Of a DNA stretch of 55,437 nucleotides, positions 43,215 to 51,236 are shown piece after piece; the first letter of the stretch is position 1; each line of letters opens with the position of its first letter. Source of the DNA: Prevotella sp. (GTDB lineage: Bacteria; Bacteroidota; Bacteroidia; Bacteroidales; Bacteroidaceae). The position numbers were made by a program, and so were the translations under genes. The notes under the pieces were generated by a model. That model was not told the DNA's origin and ran no database searches. It saw only the letters and a program-made list of their open reading frames with translations. The stretch spans positions 1 through 55,437 of the forward strand of contig JALEKD010000013.1 in NCBI GenBank assembly GCA_022769285.1, in the 5' to 3' direction.

Positions 43215-44216
43215 ATGAGCGGTAAGTACAAGAATGCTTTCTTTGTCTTTGGCATAGTGGTGCTGGCCATCATGGTAACCCAGCTCGACTTTGCCCAGGT
43301 ATATGCCAGCCTGCAACGGGCTGGCTATTGCTTTCCGGCCATTGTGCTGCTGTGGGCTTTCCTGTATCTTTTCAACACCGCTTCGTGGTATGCCATCATA
43401 CGGAGTCAGCCGGGCGACAGCAGCCGGGTGTCTTTTGCATGGCTGTACAAGCTCACCGTGTCTGGATTTGCCCTCAACTACGCCACGCCGGGCGGTCTGA
43501 TGGGCGGCGAGCCTTACCGCATCATGGAGCTGGCACCCCGTATAGGTGCCGAGCGGGCTTCGTCATCGGTCATCCTGTACGCCATGACCCACATATTCAG
43601 CCATATATGTTTCTGGTTGCTCTCTGTAGGGCTCTATGTCGTGGTGGGGCCACTGAGCGTACCCATGGTAGTTATGCTACTGGCCATCAGCGTGTTCTGC
43701 ATAATGGCCCTGTGGTTCTTTATACGCGGCTACCGCTTCGGGCTGGCCAACCGTACCATGGCCATGATGCGCCATGTGCCCCTGATACGTGGGCGGGTGG
43801 GGCGCTTTGTTGCTAAGCACAGGGAGCAGCTTGACACCATCGACAGGCAGATAGCGGCGCTACACGGGCAGGCTCCCCGCACCTTTGTGCTGGCTGTGGC
43901 GTTAGAGTTGGCCTGCCGGATGTGCTCGGCTTTCGAGATTTATCTGGTTCTGATGGCCTTAGGCGGTGGGGTGGGTTATCTGGACTGTGTGCTGATACTC
44001 GCCTTTACCAGTCTGATAGCCAACCTGCTCTTCTTCATGCCTCTGCAACTGGGCGGGCGCGAGGGCGGATTTCTGCTGTCGGCCACCGGACTTGGGTTCA
44101 CGGCCAGCACTGGCATCTTTGTAGCCTTGCTGATCCGGCTGCGCGAGTTGGTGTGGACAGGGATAGGCTTGCTGCTCATAAAGATAGAAACGACGGACCG
44201 AAAAGTTAATAAATAG
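43215..44216 (+). CDS. Flippase-like integral membrane protein (LPG synthase TM / UPF0104 family)
   Basis: 333 residues with about eight membrane helices. Conserved pieces include SGFALNYATPGGLMGGEPYRI (about 88-108) and FFMPLQLGGREGGFLL (about 274-289), typical of the UPF0104/AglD-like family. This is the membrane half of lysyl-phosphatidylglycerol synthase but lacks the cytosolic synthase domain. Some relatives flip or move lipid-linked substrates; this one is unassigned. It follows pdxA by 28 bp. Confidence 0.85.
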   Translation: MSGKYKNAFFVFGIVVLAIMVTQLDFAQVYASLQRAGYCFPAIVLLWAFLYLFNTASWYAIIRSQPGDSSRVSFAWLYKLTVSGFALNYATPGGLMGGEPYRIMELAPRIGAERASSSVILYAMTHIFSHICFWLLSVGLYVVVGPLSVPMVVMLLAISVFCIMALWFFIRGYRFGLANRTMAMMRHVPLIRGRVGRFVAKHREQLDTIDRQIAALHGQAPRTFVLAVALELACRMCSAFEIYLVLMALGGGVGYLDCVLILAFTSLIANLLFFMPLQLGGREGGFLLSATGLGFTASTGIFVALLIRLRELVWTGIGLLLIKIETTDRKVNK

Positions 44217-44239
44217 TTAAATGGCAGCAATCATGCTGC

Positions 44240-44266
44240 TTGGTATGATAAAAAGTACTAATTTTG
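44240..44266 (+). promoter_or_regulatory. Promoter of the Nif3-like gene
   Basis: TAATTTTG at 44259-44266, 21 bp before the GTG start, with TTGG at 44240-44243 upstream at short spacing (16 bp). Confidence 0.55.
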
Positions 44267-44287
44267 TAACCAAATTACACATTTAGC

Positions 44288-45106
44288 GTGAAAATAATAG
44301 AAGTGGTTAATGCCCTTGAACGATTCGCGCCTCTGCCTTTGCAGGAAGACTACGATAACGCCGGCTTGCAGATAGGATTGACAGAAGCGGATATTTCAGG
44401 GGCTTTATTGTGTCTTGACGTCACCGAGGAGGTGGTTGACGAAGCCGTGGCCCGTGGGTGTAATCTTATCGTGTCTCATCATCCACTTATCTTCCGCCGC
44501 TTACGGCGGATAACGGGTGAGGACATGGTTCAGCGGGTTGTGGCTAAGGCCATCTGCATGGGCGTGGCCATCGTGTCAATGCACACCAACCTGGACGCGG
44601 CGCGTGGAGGGGTCAACTTCAAGATAGCCGAGAAGTTGGGACTGACCAACGTGGACTTTATCGGACGGACACAGACGGTTCAGGTCGCAGCGATGGCCGG
44701 CGAGCCGGCCGCGACGGTCGAGGGAGGCGCAGGCGTAATGGGCGAGTGGACAGAGCCTATGGCGGCCGATGACTTCATCGTGTTGCTGAAGCAGACGTTT
44801 GGCGTAGAGTGTGTGATGGCCAATCAGTTACTACGCCGTGGCATCCGCCGGGTAGCCCTCTGTGGTGGCGCTGGTTCCTTCTTGTTGGGCGAGGCCATCA
44901 GCCGTGGTGCCGATGCCTTTATAACAGGCGAGATGGGGTACCACGAGTACTTTGGCCACGAGCAGGAAATACAGATAGCTGTGATAGGGCACTATCAGAG
45001 CGAGCAGTTTACGACAGAAATATTAAAAACAATCATAACGGAGCGGTGCGGTGGCCTGAAGTGTGCCATCTCGGACATCGATACCAATCCCATTATTTAT
45101 TTATAG
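44288..45106 (+). CDS. Nif3-like dinuclear metal centre protein
   Basis: 272 residues from a GTG start (M)KIIEVVNALERFAPLPLQEDYDNAGLQ, the conserved family opening. The metal ligands are in NLIVSHHPLIFR (two His), IVSMHTNLDAARGGVN and the C-terminal AVIGHYQSEQF. The fold forms a toroid hexamer and is used as GTP cyclohydrolase-like protein in some species, but the true role is unknown. This is a short form without the central insertion domain. The next gene starts 7 bp later, a conserved pair. Confidence 0.92.
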   Translation: MKIIEVVNALERFAPLPLQEDYDNAGLQIGLTEADISGALLCLDVTEEVVDEAVARGCNLIVSHHPLIFRRLRRITGEDMVQRVVAKAICMGVAIVSMHTNLDAARGGVNFKIAEKLGLTNVDFIGRTQTVQVAAMAGEPAATVEGGAGVMGEWTEPMAADDFIVLLKQTFGVECVMANQLLRRGIRRVALCGGAGSFLLGEAISRGADAFITGEMGYHEYFGHEQEIQIAVIGHYQSEQFTTEILKTIITERCGGLKCAISDIDTNPIIYL

Positions 45107-45113
45107 AAGTATT

Positions 45114-45932
45114 ATGGTAAAGAAAGCACCTACAGAATTATCGGTAGAAGAGAAGTTGCAAGCCTTGTATCAGCTGCAGCTCACCCTCTCTGCCATCGAC
45201 GAGAAGCGCGCACTGCGCGGAGAGCTCCCCTTGGAGGTACAGGACTTGGCTGACGAGCTGGAAGGTCTGAAGACACGTGTAGAGAAAATCGAGAACGAAA
45301 TCAAGGATTTTCAGGGCGCCATAACGGCTAAGAAGGCCGACATAGCCAAGGCTGAGGCTGGTATAGAGCGATACAAGAAGCAGTTGGATGATGTGAAGAA
45401 CAACCGCGAGTATGACACGCTGACCAAGGAGATAGAGTTTCAGTCGCTCGAGGTAGAGTTGTGCAACAAGAAGATAAAGGAGGCCATCGTGCGGATGGAC
45501 GACAAGAACAAGGAACTGGAGCAGACGCAGGCTCTGATAGAAGACCGCACACAGGCATTGGCCGAGAAGCGCAACGAGCTGGACGAGATAATGCAGGAGA
45601 CCCGCGATGAGGAGGAGAAACTCAAGGCCAAGGCCCGCGAGCTGGAGGCTAAGATAGAGCCGCGTCTCTTGGCCAGTTTCAAGCGCATCCGCAAGAGTGC
45701 CCGCAATGGTCTGGGCATCACGGTAGTGCAGCGCGCCTCATGTGGTGGCTGCTTTAACAAGATACCGCCACAGCGGCAGCTGGATATAAAGATGCACAAG
45801 AAAATTATCGTGTGCGAGTACTGCGGTCGAATAATGATAGACCCTGAACTGGCAGGTATCAAGGTCGAAGAGGAGGCTAAGCCGAAGCCCAAGCGTGCGT
45901 CGCGCAAGAAGAAGACGGAGGATGCTGAGTAA
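45114..45932 (+). CDS. C4-type zinc-ribbon coiled-coil protein (DUF164 / zf-RING_7)
   Basis: 272 residues. Residues about 15-195 form a long antiparallel coiled coil rich in Lys/Glu. A C4 zinc ribbon follows, with CGGC (RASCGGCFNKIPPQ) and CEYC (IVCEYCGRIM), then a Lys/Arg-rich tail (KPKPKRASRKKKTEDAE). Homologues bind nucleic acid or act in motility and competence in other species, but none is proven here. Usually found beside nif3, as here. The start at 45114 is chosen because the upstream open frame overlaps nif3. Confidence 0.9.
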   Translation: MVKKAPTELSVEEKLQALYQLQLTLSAIDEKRALRGELPLEVQDLADELEGLKTRVEKIENEIKDFQGAITAKKADIAKAEAGIERYKKQLDDVKNNREYDTLTKEIEFQSLEVELCNKKIKEAIVRMDDKNKELEQTQALIEDRTQALAEKRNELDEIMQETRDEEEKLKAKARELEAKIEPRLLASFKRIRKSARNGLGITVVQRASCGGCFNKIPPQRQLDIKMHKKIIVCEYCGRIMIDPELAGIKVEEEAKPKPKRASRKKKTEDAE

Positions 45933-45960
45933 TCGGCAGCCGTCAGTAGTGATATAGAGA

Positions 45961-45997
45961 AGTCCCCATCTCGGGCCGTAAGGCCGAGGTGGGGACT
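45961..45997 (+). terminator. Terminator after the zinc-ribbon gene
   Basis: AGTCCCCATCTCGG (45961-45974) and CCGAGGTGGGGACT (45984-45997) form a 14-base stem with one wobble. The T-run is weak. It also lies 47 bp beyond the minus-strand pseudogene's stop, so it may serve both strands. Confidence 0.75.
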
Positions 45998-46043
45998 CGC
46001 TGTTTATAGGGGTGTCTTAGCAACGGTTGCCCTGTGCGGGGTG

Positions 46044-47184
46044 TTACCGGTTGCAAAACTGCTGTAACTGGTGGGTGGCACGGGTGAGGGTCTGGGTGCT
46101 TATGGCGGGGTGCTTGGTGAATAGCTCGGTCTGCACGGTAACGGCATCCTTGGCCCAGGAGGTGCGCCAGTTGCCCACTACGCGCCCCTTGTGCAGGATA
46201 ACGGGGCGGAAGATGCCAAACTTGTTGTACGCCATGGTTTCGAAGGGTTTGTCGATGGCTAACCAGCGGCTCTTGTACCCCACTAAATATTCATCGTATG
46301 GTGGTAGAAGCAGGGTTGGGCTCTGGGGCCTGGTGGCATTGGCTGTCTGTGTGTCAGAGCGGTCGGCCAGCCGGGCCGCGAGCCACAGCGTGTCGTGGTG
46401 TACGTACATGGGATGACCGGCTACCGCCACCTCGTCCACCTCGGTGGCTATGGCTTCGAGGGCCTTTCTGCACAGCGTCTTGGTGAGCCCCGTCCACCAG
46501 CAGAAGTCCTCGAAGGTGGCTGGCGAGTGGCTCCTGAAATATTTGGTGGCCAAGCGTGCCAAGGCTGCCGTCTGCGTGGGTGGTTGGGGCGACTGACTGC
46601 CTGTGATGGGGAGTCTATGAGGGGCTGTCCGCTCGCTTACCAAGGCCCATGTATGCTCGTTGCCGTAAGGCTCGCCAGAGCACAGTGTGCCCTCAATCTC
46701 GCCATGCAGAATGAGTTGGTTAATGTGGCCCGTATCGGCGGGCATCCCGACTCTTCCAGGGGCCTCGCACAGCGCTTTTTTGTGGAGCGATTTACCGCCA
46801 GAGAGTATCCTCCCGAAGGGCCTCGGTACCCTCCTGGATAAAGGCGGCCGACTGCTCGCATAGGTTGTAGCTGGGCCGCGACAGGATGGTACGCAGATTG
46901 CGTTCGCGGCATAGCTCGCGCATCCAGGGCAGGTCCTGCGGGGTTACGGCCTGTACCGTGCAGCGCAGCAAGTGTAGTCGTAGGATGTGTCCCTGGGTTA
47001 GCGAGCGCTGTAGGTGGCTGCGCCCCGGCAGGGTAGTGCGCATACCGATGGCCCACTTGAAGTGGCTGAGGTCTTGCGCCTGCATGGCGCCCATTCAGCT
47101 GACTACTTCCTTGGGCGTGGTGGCCTGGGTGGCCGACAGAAAGTGGGCTGCCAGACGCAGGCTGATAGCTTCGTGTGTGGTCAT
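46044..47184 (-). pseudogene. Winged-helix DNA-binding (HTH_42; AlkZ/YcaQ-like) gene, broken by a stop and a frameshift
   Basis: On the minus strand the gene starts at 47184 (MTTHEAISLRLAAHFLSATQ). A TGA at 47095-47097 replaces the expected Trp of VVSWMGAMQAQD. The frame then continues to a stop near 46805 (...TEALREDTLWR), and the rest of the protein (KKALCEAPGRVGMPADTGHINQ, then the long C-terminal part to 46044) is in another frame. So at least one nonsense and one frameshift mutation are present. The family includes DNA glycosylases that unhook crosslinks or excise alkylated bases, recognised by the QAQD-type motif seen here. It lies 6 bp downstream of the HsdR-N-like gene. Sequencing error in an assembly is the alternative. 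Confidence 0.8.
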
Positions 47185-47190
47185 AGATTG

Positions 47191-47637
47191 TTATAAATTT
47201 TCATAGTTTGGTATCTCCTCTAAAAATAAATATTTTTGAAGGCTTTCGTCGTACTTGCAGCAGTAGTGGTGGAGCCCATTGCTGATGACCAGATACTGGG
47301 CCCGCAACAGCAGGTTGTAGGCAAAAATCTGGTCGAAGGTGTGCTGCGAAATCTTGATATGCGGGGCCTTGTACTCTATAATCATGCGTGGTGTTAAGGC
47401 GGTGGTGTAGAGCACGCTGTCGGCTCTGAGCACCTTGGCGCCGATAGACAGTTTGACCTCGTTGGCCAGCAGGGTAGCGGGGTAGCCCTTGGTCTCTATC
47501 AGGTAATGTACGAAGTGCTGGCGAACCCACTCCTCGGGAGTGAGGGCCACATACTTGCGTCGTAAGATGTCGAAGACGGTGGGGCGGGCCTTGGTTCCGC
47601 CTATCTTGATATCAAAGCCGGGAAGATTGAGCTGCAT
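47191..47637 (-). CDS. Small protein with HsdR N-terminal-like nuclease domain
   Basis: 148 residues from MQLNLPGFDIKIGGTKARPTV. It has the type I restriction HsdR_N-like core: EEWVRQHFVHYLIETKGYPA, LRADSVLYTTALTPRMIIEYKAPHIKIS with the nuclease-type D...E-x-K pattern, and FAYNLLLRAQYLVISNG. It is a stand-alone domain with no helicase part, methylase or specificity subunit nearby. The same small gene is commonly found beside holA in Bacteroidales, which points to a housekeeping role such as DNA repair rather than restriction. Upstream open frame to 47859 has no support. Confidence 0.8.
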   Translation of the reverse strand: MQLNLPGFDIKIGGTKARPTVFDILRRKYVALTPEEWVRQHFVHYLIETKGYPATLLANEVKLSIGAKVLRADSVLYTTALTPRMIIEYKAPHIKISQHTFDQIFAYNLLLRAQYLVISNGLHHYCCKYDESLQKYLFLEEIPNYENL

Positions 47638-47757
47638 ATTTTCTGTTTTTACGATGAGGGGCACAGGGGCGTCCGAATTTTCAAAAAATGGGGGGCTTTC
47701 CTGTGTGCTATTGTTAGCCGTCGGTGGTGTGGAGGGCGCAAAAAGCAGGGATTTTGT

Positions 47758-47788
47758 TTTGCATTGCGCCCGAATTGACGTACCTTTG
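47758..47788 (+). promoter_or_regulatory. Promoter of holA
   Basis: TTTG at 47758-47761 and TACCTTTG at 47781-47788 with 19-bp spacing; leader about 90 nt. It lies in the divergent gap with the HsdR-N-like gene. Confidence 0.7.
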
Positions 47789-47883
47789 TAGTATCTATTA
47801 GCATCTTGTCCGCGCCTGTGGTTATCGGCAGCGGATAGCTGCAGATGCAAAGGTAGCAAAAAAGCATAGATACACTTAACAAT

Positions 47884-48906
47884 ATGGCAGAAAAAAATAG
47901 CGGAAGCACTTATAGTGGTATTATGCGCGACTTAGAGGCGCAGAAATACGCCCCCGTGTATGTCCTGATGGGTGACGAGCCCTATTTTATAGACCAGATA
48001 GCGGGCTATATAGAAGAGAGAGCGTTGCTGCCAGAAGAGAAAGACTTTAACCAGACGGTGGTGTATGGTGCCGATGTGGCCGGGGCCCAGGTGGTAGACA
48101 TGGCGCGCGAGTTTCCGCTGATGGCTGCCCGAAGGGTGGTCATGGTCAAGGAGGCCCAGGGACTGAAGGGGGCCGATGCCATAGTCAAGTACCTGACCAG
48201 TCCGGTGCCCACCACCATCCTGGTACTTTGCTTCAAGGGGGGCAGAGTAGACCGTAACCTGGCCGCCAAGGCCAGTGCCAAGGGAGTACTCTTTGAAAGT
48301 AAGAAGAAACGCGACTACGAACTGCCGGCCTTTGTGGAGAGCTACCTCAAGGTGAGAAAGACGGCCATAGAGCACAAGGCGGCTGCAATGATAGCCGAGC
48401 ACGTAGGATCCGACCTGGCGCGGCTCACCTCGGAACTGGATAAAGTGCTCATATCACTTCCGGCCAATGACCGGCGTATCACCCCGGATATAGTGGAATG
48501 CCAGATAGGCGTAAGCAAGGACTTCAATGTCTTCGAGCTGCGAAATGCAATCGTGGAGAAGAACGTTTTCAAGGCAAACCAGATAATGAATTATTTTGAC
48601 AGCAACCCTAAGGCAGGTTCGCTGTATACGGTGGTTCCACTGCTCTTCAATTATTTCCAAAACCTTATGATTGCGTTCTACGCGCCAAGCAGGAATAATG
48701 AGAAAGACCTGGCGGCATTTTTAGAGTTGAAGAGTGTCTGGGGCGTAAGGGACTACGTGACGGGCATGAGAAACTACAGCGCTATGAAGGTGATGAACAT
48801 CATACACATGATAAGGAGTGTAGACGCGCGAAGCAAGGGCTTACAGAATGTGAGCACTTCTGCGGCCGATTTAGCCAAAGAACTCATCTTTTTTATCCTC
48901 CACTAA
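47884..48906 (+). CDS. holA: DNA polymerase III subunit delta
   Basis: 340 residues. HolA is the clamp-loader subunit that opens the beta ring. Typical pieces are YAPVYVLMGDEPYFIDQIAGYIEE, FPLMAARRVVMVKEAQ, ILVLCFKGGRVDRNL, GSDLARLTSELDKVL and CQIGVSKDFNVFELRNAI. The length matches the family. It is followed by two terminators. Confidence 0.95.
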   Translation: MAEKNSGSTYSGIMRDLEAQKYAPVYVLMGDEPYFIDQIAGYIEERALLPEEKDFNQTVVYGADVAGAQVVDMAREFPLMAARRVVMVKEAQGLKGADAIVKYLTSPVPTTILVLCFKGGRVDRNLAAKASAKGVLFESKKKRDYELPAFVESYLKVRKTAIEHKAAAMIAEHVGSDLARLTSELDKVLISLPANDRRITPDIVECQIGVSKDFNVFELRNAIVEKNVFKANQIMNYFDSNPKAGSLYTVVPLLFNYFQNLMIAFYAPSRNNEKDLAAFLELKSVWGVRDYVTGMRNYSAMKVMNIIHMIRSVDARSKGLQNVSTSAADLAKELIFFILH

Positions 48907-48916
48907 GAGGGTAGAG

Positions 48917-48981
48917 GGGTCTACTCAGACCCTTTTTTGCTGCTTTTTTGAGTATTTAGGGCCGTTTTCGGCCTTTTTTTT
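48917..48981 (+). terminator. Tandem terminators after holA
   Basis: First, GGGTCT-ACTC-AGACCC with a T6 tract (48917-48938). Second, GGCCG-TTTT-CGGCC with a T8 tract (48960-48981). Confidence 0.85.
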
Positions 48982-49139
48982 GTTAGAATTGCAACTTCAA
49001 AAAGCCTCTTTTTCGGCCTGAAAGTCGTGAAAAATAGGTGTTTACCCCTATCCTGAATCACCATAATTTCGATTTTTATAGTCGCGATGATGCGCGGTTC
49101 AGAAAACACGAAAAATGGGAAAATAGACACTATCGCCAC

Positions 49140-49660
49140 CCTTGTAGATGACTTGTTAACGTTTATTATAATATACTTTTGTATATTTGTAATTGTAAAT
49201 GTAAAAATCGCGATTGGTATATTTATATTTTGATATTGCTATGTTTACAATTGTAATCACTTTTGTATTCTTAATAATTAAATATTAAAATTGAAACCGT
49301 GTATTTTACAATGTAAATGGCTATTTATACAATGTTACAAATAGACATTAAAATGCTAAAAACCAATATTTTATAAGTATTTATTGAATGATTTTTAGGC
49401 AAAAACAACCTCTATAAACGCCTAAATGCCCATTATACATGTATAAACAGCCATTGTATAGGCGATAACCATTTCTATGTCAACATAATAAACTACTGTG
49501 TTAAAGTATAATATACATAGCTAAACGATTTATGTTATTGAATATTTAGAGATTGATATTATAATTTTCAAATATAATATTGGTATTATAAATATCTGTT
49601 TTGAAATATAAATATATTAATCTCAAAATATTCTTTAGTTTTGTTGCGTATCACCGAGAA
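49140..49660. promoter_or_regulatory. Very AT-rich, dyad-rich non-coding region upstream of the XRE regulator
   Basis: About 520 bp with strikingly low GC in a GC-rich neighbourhood and no open frame of note. Perfect or near-perfect dyads occur at AATCGCGATT (49206-49215), TTACAATTGTAA (49245-49256), TTTACA-A-TGTAAA (49305-49317), TTTAGGC/GCCTAAA (49394-49400 and 49420-49426) and TATACATGTATA (49434-49445), with many extra TACA/TGTA half-sites between. This looks like a multi-site regulatory region or a curved/xenogeneic insert rather than decayed genes. Confidence 0.55.
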
Positions 49661-49674
49661 AGTGTTTACCTTTG
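49644..49674 (+). promoter_or_regulatory. Promoter of the XRE regulator
   Basis: TTG at 49644-49646 and TACCTTTG at 49667-49674, spacing 20 bp; leader about 45 nt. Confidence 0.7.
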
Positions 49675-49725
49675 TAAAAATCATCAAAAATGGGCTATTT
49701 GCCGCAATTAGATACATTATAAAGG

Positions 49726-50184
49726 ATGAAAGATAGAATAAAGCAGATCATGGAGAGTCAGCACATGACCCAGCAGGTGTTCGCGAATTACCTGGAATTG
49801 TCACCGGCTTCTTTGAGCAGTATATTTAATGACCGCACGCGTCCCACGATAAACATTGTCGAAGCTATCAAGAAGAAATTTCCCAATATCTCCACCGACT
49901 GGTTGCTCTTTGGTACGGGCGACATGTACGTGCATCCTTCTGATGGTGAGGAGGTGGCTGCGGCCGATGGACAGCAAGCAGCCGAACCTGTACTTGACTT
50001 CGGCGATACCCCCCAGGCCCCCTCTCCCCTCCCCATGTCTACAGGGAGCCGAAAATCCGTGGTTCCCCCCGCCGTTAGTGATGTCAAAATAATTAACAAA
50101 GTACAGCGCAACATTACTGAGATACGTGTTTTCTACGATGACCAGACGTGGGAGACATTTGTGCCACAACGACCAGAAAAATAA
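49726..50184 (+). CDS. XRE-family helix-turn-helix regulator
   Basis: 152 residues. The HTH is at the N-terminus (MKDRIKQIMESQHMTQQVFANYLELSPASLSSIFNDRTRPTI, about 1-45), followed by a conserved FPNISTDWLLFGTGDMY segment, a Pro/Ala-rich linker and a short C-terminal domain (NKVQRNITEIRVFYDDQTWETF) that may dimerise or bind a partner. Such proteins are common single-gene regulators in Prevotella and Bacteroides with unknown targets. The unusual dyad-rich region upstream suggests autoregulation at several sites. Confidence 0.85.
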   Translation: MKDRIKQIMESQHMTQQVFANYLELSPASLSSIFNDRTRPTINIVEAIKKKFPNISTDWLLFGTGDMYVHPSDGEEVAAADGQQAAEPVLDFGDTPQAPSPLPMSTGSRKSVVPPAVSDVKIINKVQRNITEIRVFYDDQTWETFVPQRPEK

Positions 50185-50230
50185 CCATGGTCAGCACTGA
50201 TAAAAGTAAAAGGGTAAAAGAGTAAAGAGG

Positions 50231-50483
50231 AGATTCTGAAAGGTAAAACGGTAAAAGAGTGAAAAAGCAAAAAGTGCTCTCTGCATGTTGGTGCAGGTTT
50301 CTTGCATGCCAATAGAAGTACCGAAATCGTAGAGACTGACCTTTACAATGCTGGGGGCCGTCTTTAGAAAGCTAAAAATCGGCCTTTTCTTTTTTTTTAC
50401 GGTGGGCTATTGTGGCATAGCAAACATGTGCCAACACTCAGACAGCGCTTTTCTCTCTTTTACCTTTTTACCTTTCAAAGTCT
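50231..50483 (+). repeat. Hairpin repeat, copy C, flanked by about 80-bp imperfect inverted repeats
   Basis: The core at 50334-50388 matches copies A and B. It is flanked by a left arm 50231-50315 (AGATTCTGAAAGGTAAAA..., ending GCATGCCAATAG) and a right arm 50407-50483 (CTATTGTGGCATAGC..., ending CCTTTCAAAGTCT) that are imperfect reverse complements over most of their length, with a 7-bp gap. The whole is about 253 bp and palindromic, the form of a miniature inverted-repeat element. It lies between the convergent XRE and pabC genes and could end both transcripts. Confidence 0.75.
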
Positions 50484-50616
50484 GGAGCTGTCATAGTCCA
50501 TTGTATAATGCTCTTGGAAGCCATGTCCTGGACAATAGGCATTGGGCGATGTGGGGGCTGCTGATGGCACCCTACAGCCGAAATTTAGTCAGCATATTAG
50601 GAACTGTGGAGAATGT

Positions 50617-51222
50617 TCAAAAGTGGACATTCTCTATTGTTACTTCCATTTCGCCAAACTCAATCATCGCATTGAAAAGACTTATTTTGTTGGTATTTCG
50701 CAAATCTTCTAATGTAATATCGGCTTCACGAATGATTCTTTTATCCAAGAGTTCGGCTCTTTTTGTACCATGCAATAATGGATGCTTGGGAGTTACCCAA
50801 TGCTTACCGTCATATATTGCGAGGTTTGTGAATGAGGTATCTGTTAAAAGCCCATGTTTGACGATGATGATATCATCACAGTTTCCTTTCTGCGCGACTA
50901 AGGCATTAAGGCGGCTGCGGTCGGTGCATTTATAGTCATACACTATCGTGTCGTTTTCGACAACTTGAAGGGAGTTTATATTCCGCATGGAGTACGGGGC
51001 ATATTCTACCGTTTCAACGCCTTGCTCGCCATACACAACTCTTGCCTTGTAAAAATCCATGTTTGCTGTTGGATTTATCCGTCTTTCCAATGAAGGCATG
51101 GACGCATTGCAAAACAATGGAAAGAAATATCTGATGGTTCTTTCCATTCTGTCCTGATGGTATGTAAGGGCTTGTGCCTTTCCGTCCTTAATTTTTATTG
51201 TTTCTACGAATTGTTGTGCCAT
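50617..51222 (-). CDS. pabC: Aminodeoxychorismate lyase-like class IV aminotransferase
   Basis: 201 residues from MAQQFVETIKIKDGKAQALTYHQDRM. PabC cleaves 4-amino-4-deoxychorismate to p-aminobenzoate, using PLP. Motifs are HQDRMERTI, YDYKCTDRSRLNAL (PLP Lys region), VKHGLLTDTSFTNLAIYDGKHWVTP and LLHGTKRAELLDK. It is shorter than E. coli PabC (about 270), as in this phylum. It starts 14 bp after pabB. GC and codon choice are visibly lower than in the genes to the left. Confidence 0.88.
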   Translation of the reverse strand: MAQQFVETIKIKDGKAQALTYHQDRMERTIRYFFPLFCNASMPSLERRINPTANMDFYKARVVYGEQGVETVEYAPYSMRNINSLQVVENDTIVYDYKCTDRSRLNALVAQKGNCDDIIIVKHGLLTDTSFTNLAIYDGKHWVTPKHPLLHGTKRAELLDKRIIREADITLEDLRNTNKISLFNAMIEFGEMEVTIENVHF

Positions 51223-51236
51223 ATTAAAAATCTGTT

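Noticed and set aside
46637..47056. 139-residue minus-strand protein
   Set aside because: It is an alternative frame of the broken winged-helix gene; the family sequence lies in the other two frames.
47191..47637. Restriction-modification or defence island
   Set aside because: The HsdR-N-like protein stands alone without methylase, specificity or helicase parts and is a usual neighbour of holA in this order.
49140..49660. Chromosomal replication origin
   Set aside because: No DnaA gene or clear DnaA-box cluster (TTATCCACA) is seen; AT richness alone is not enough.
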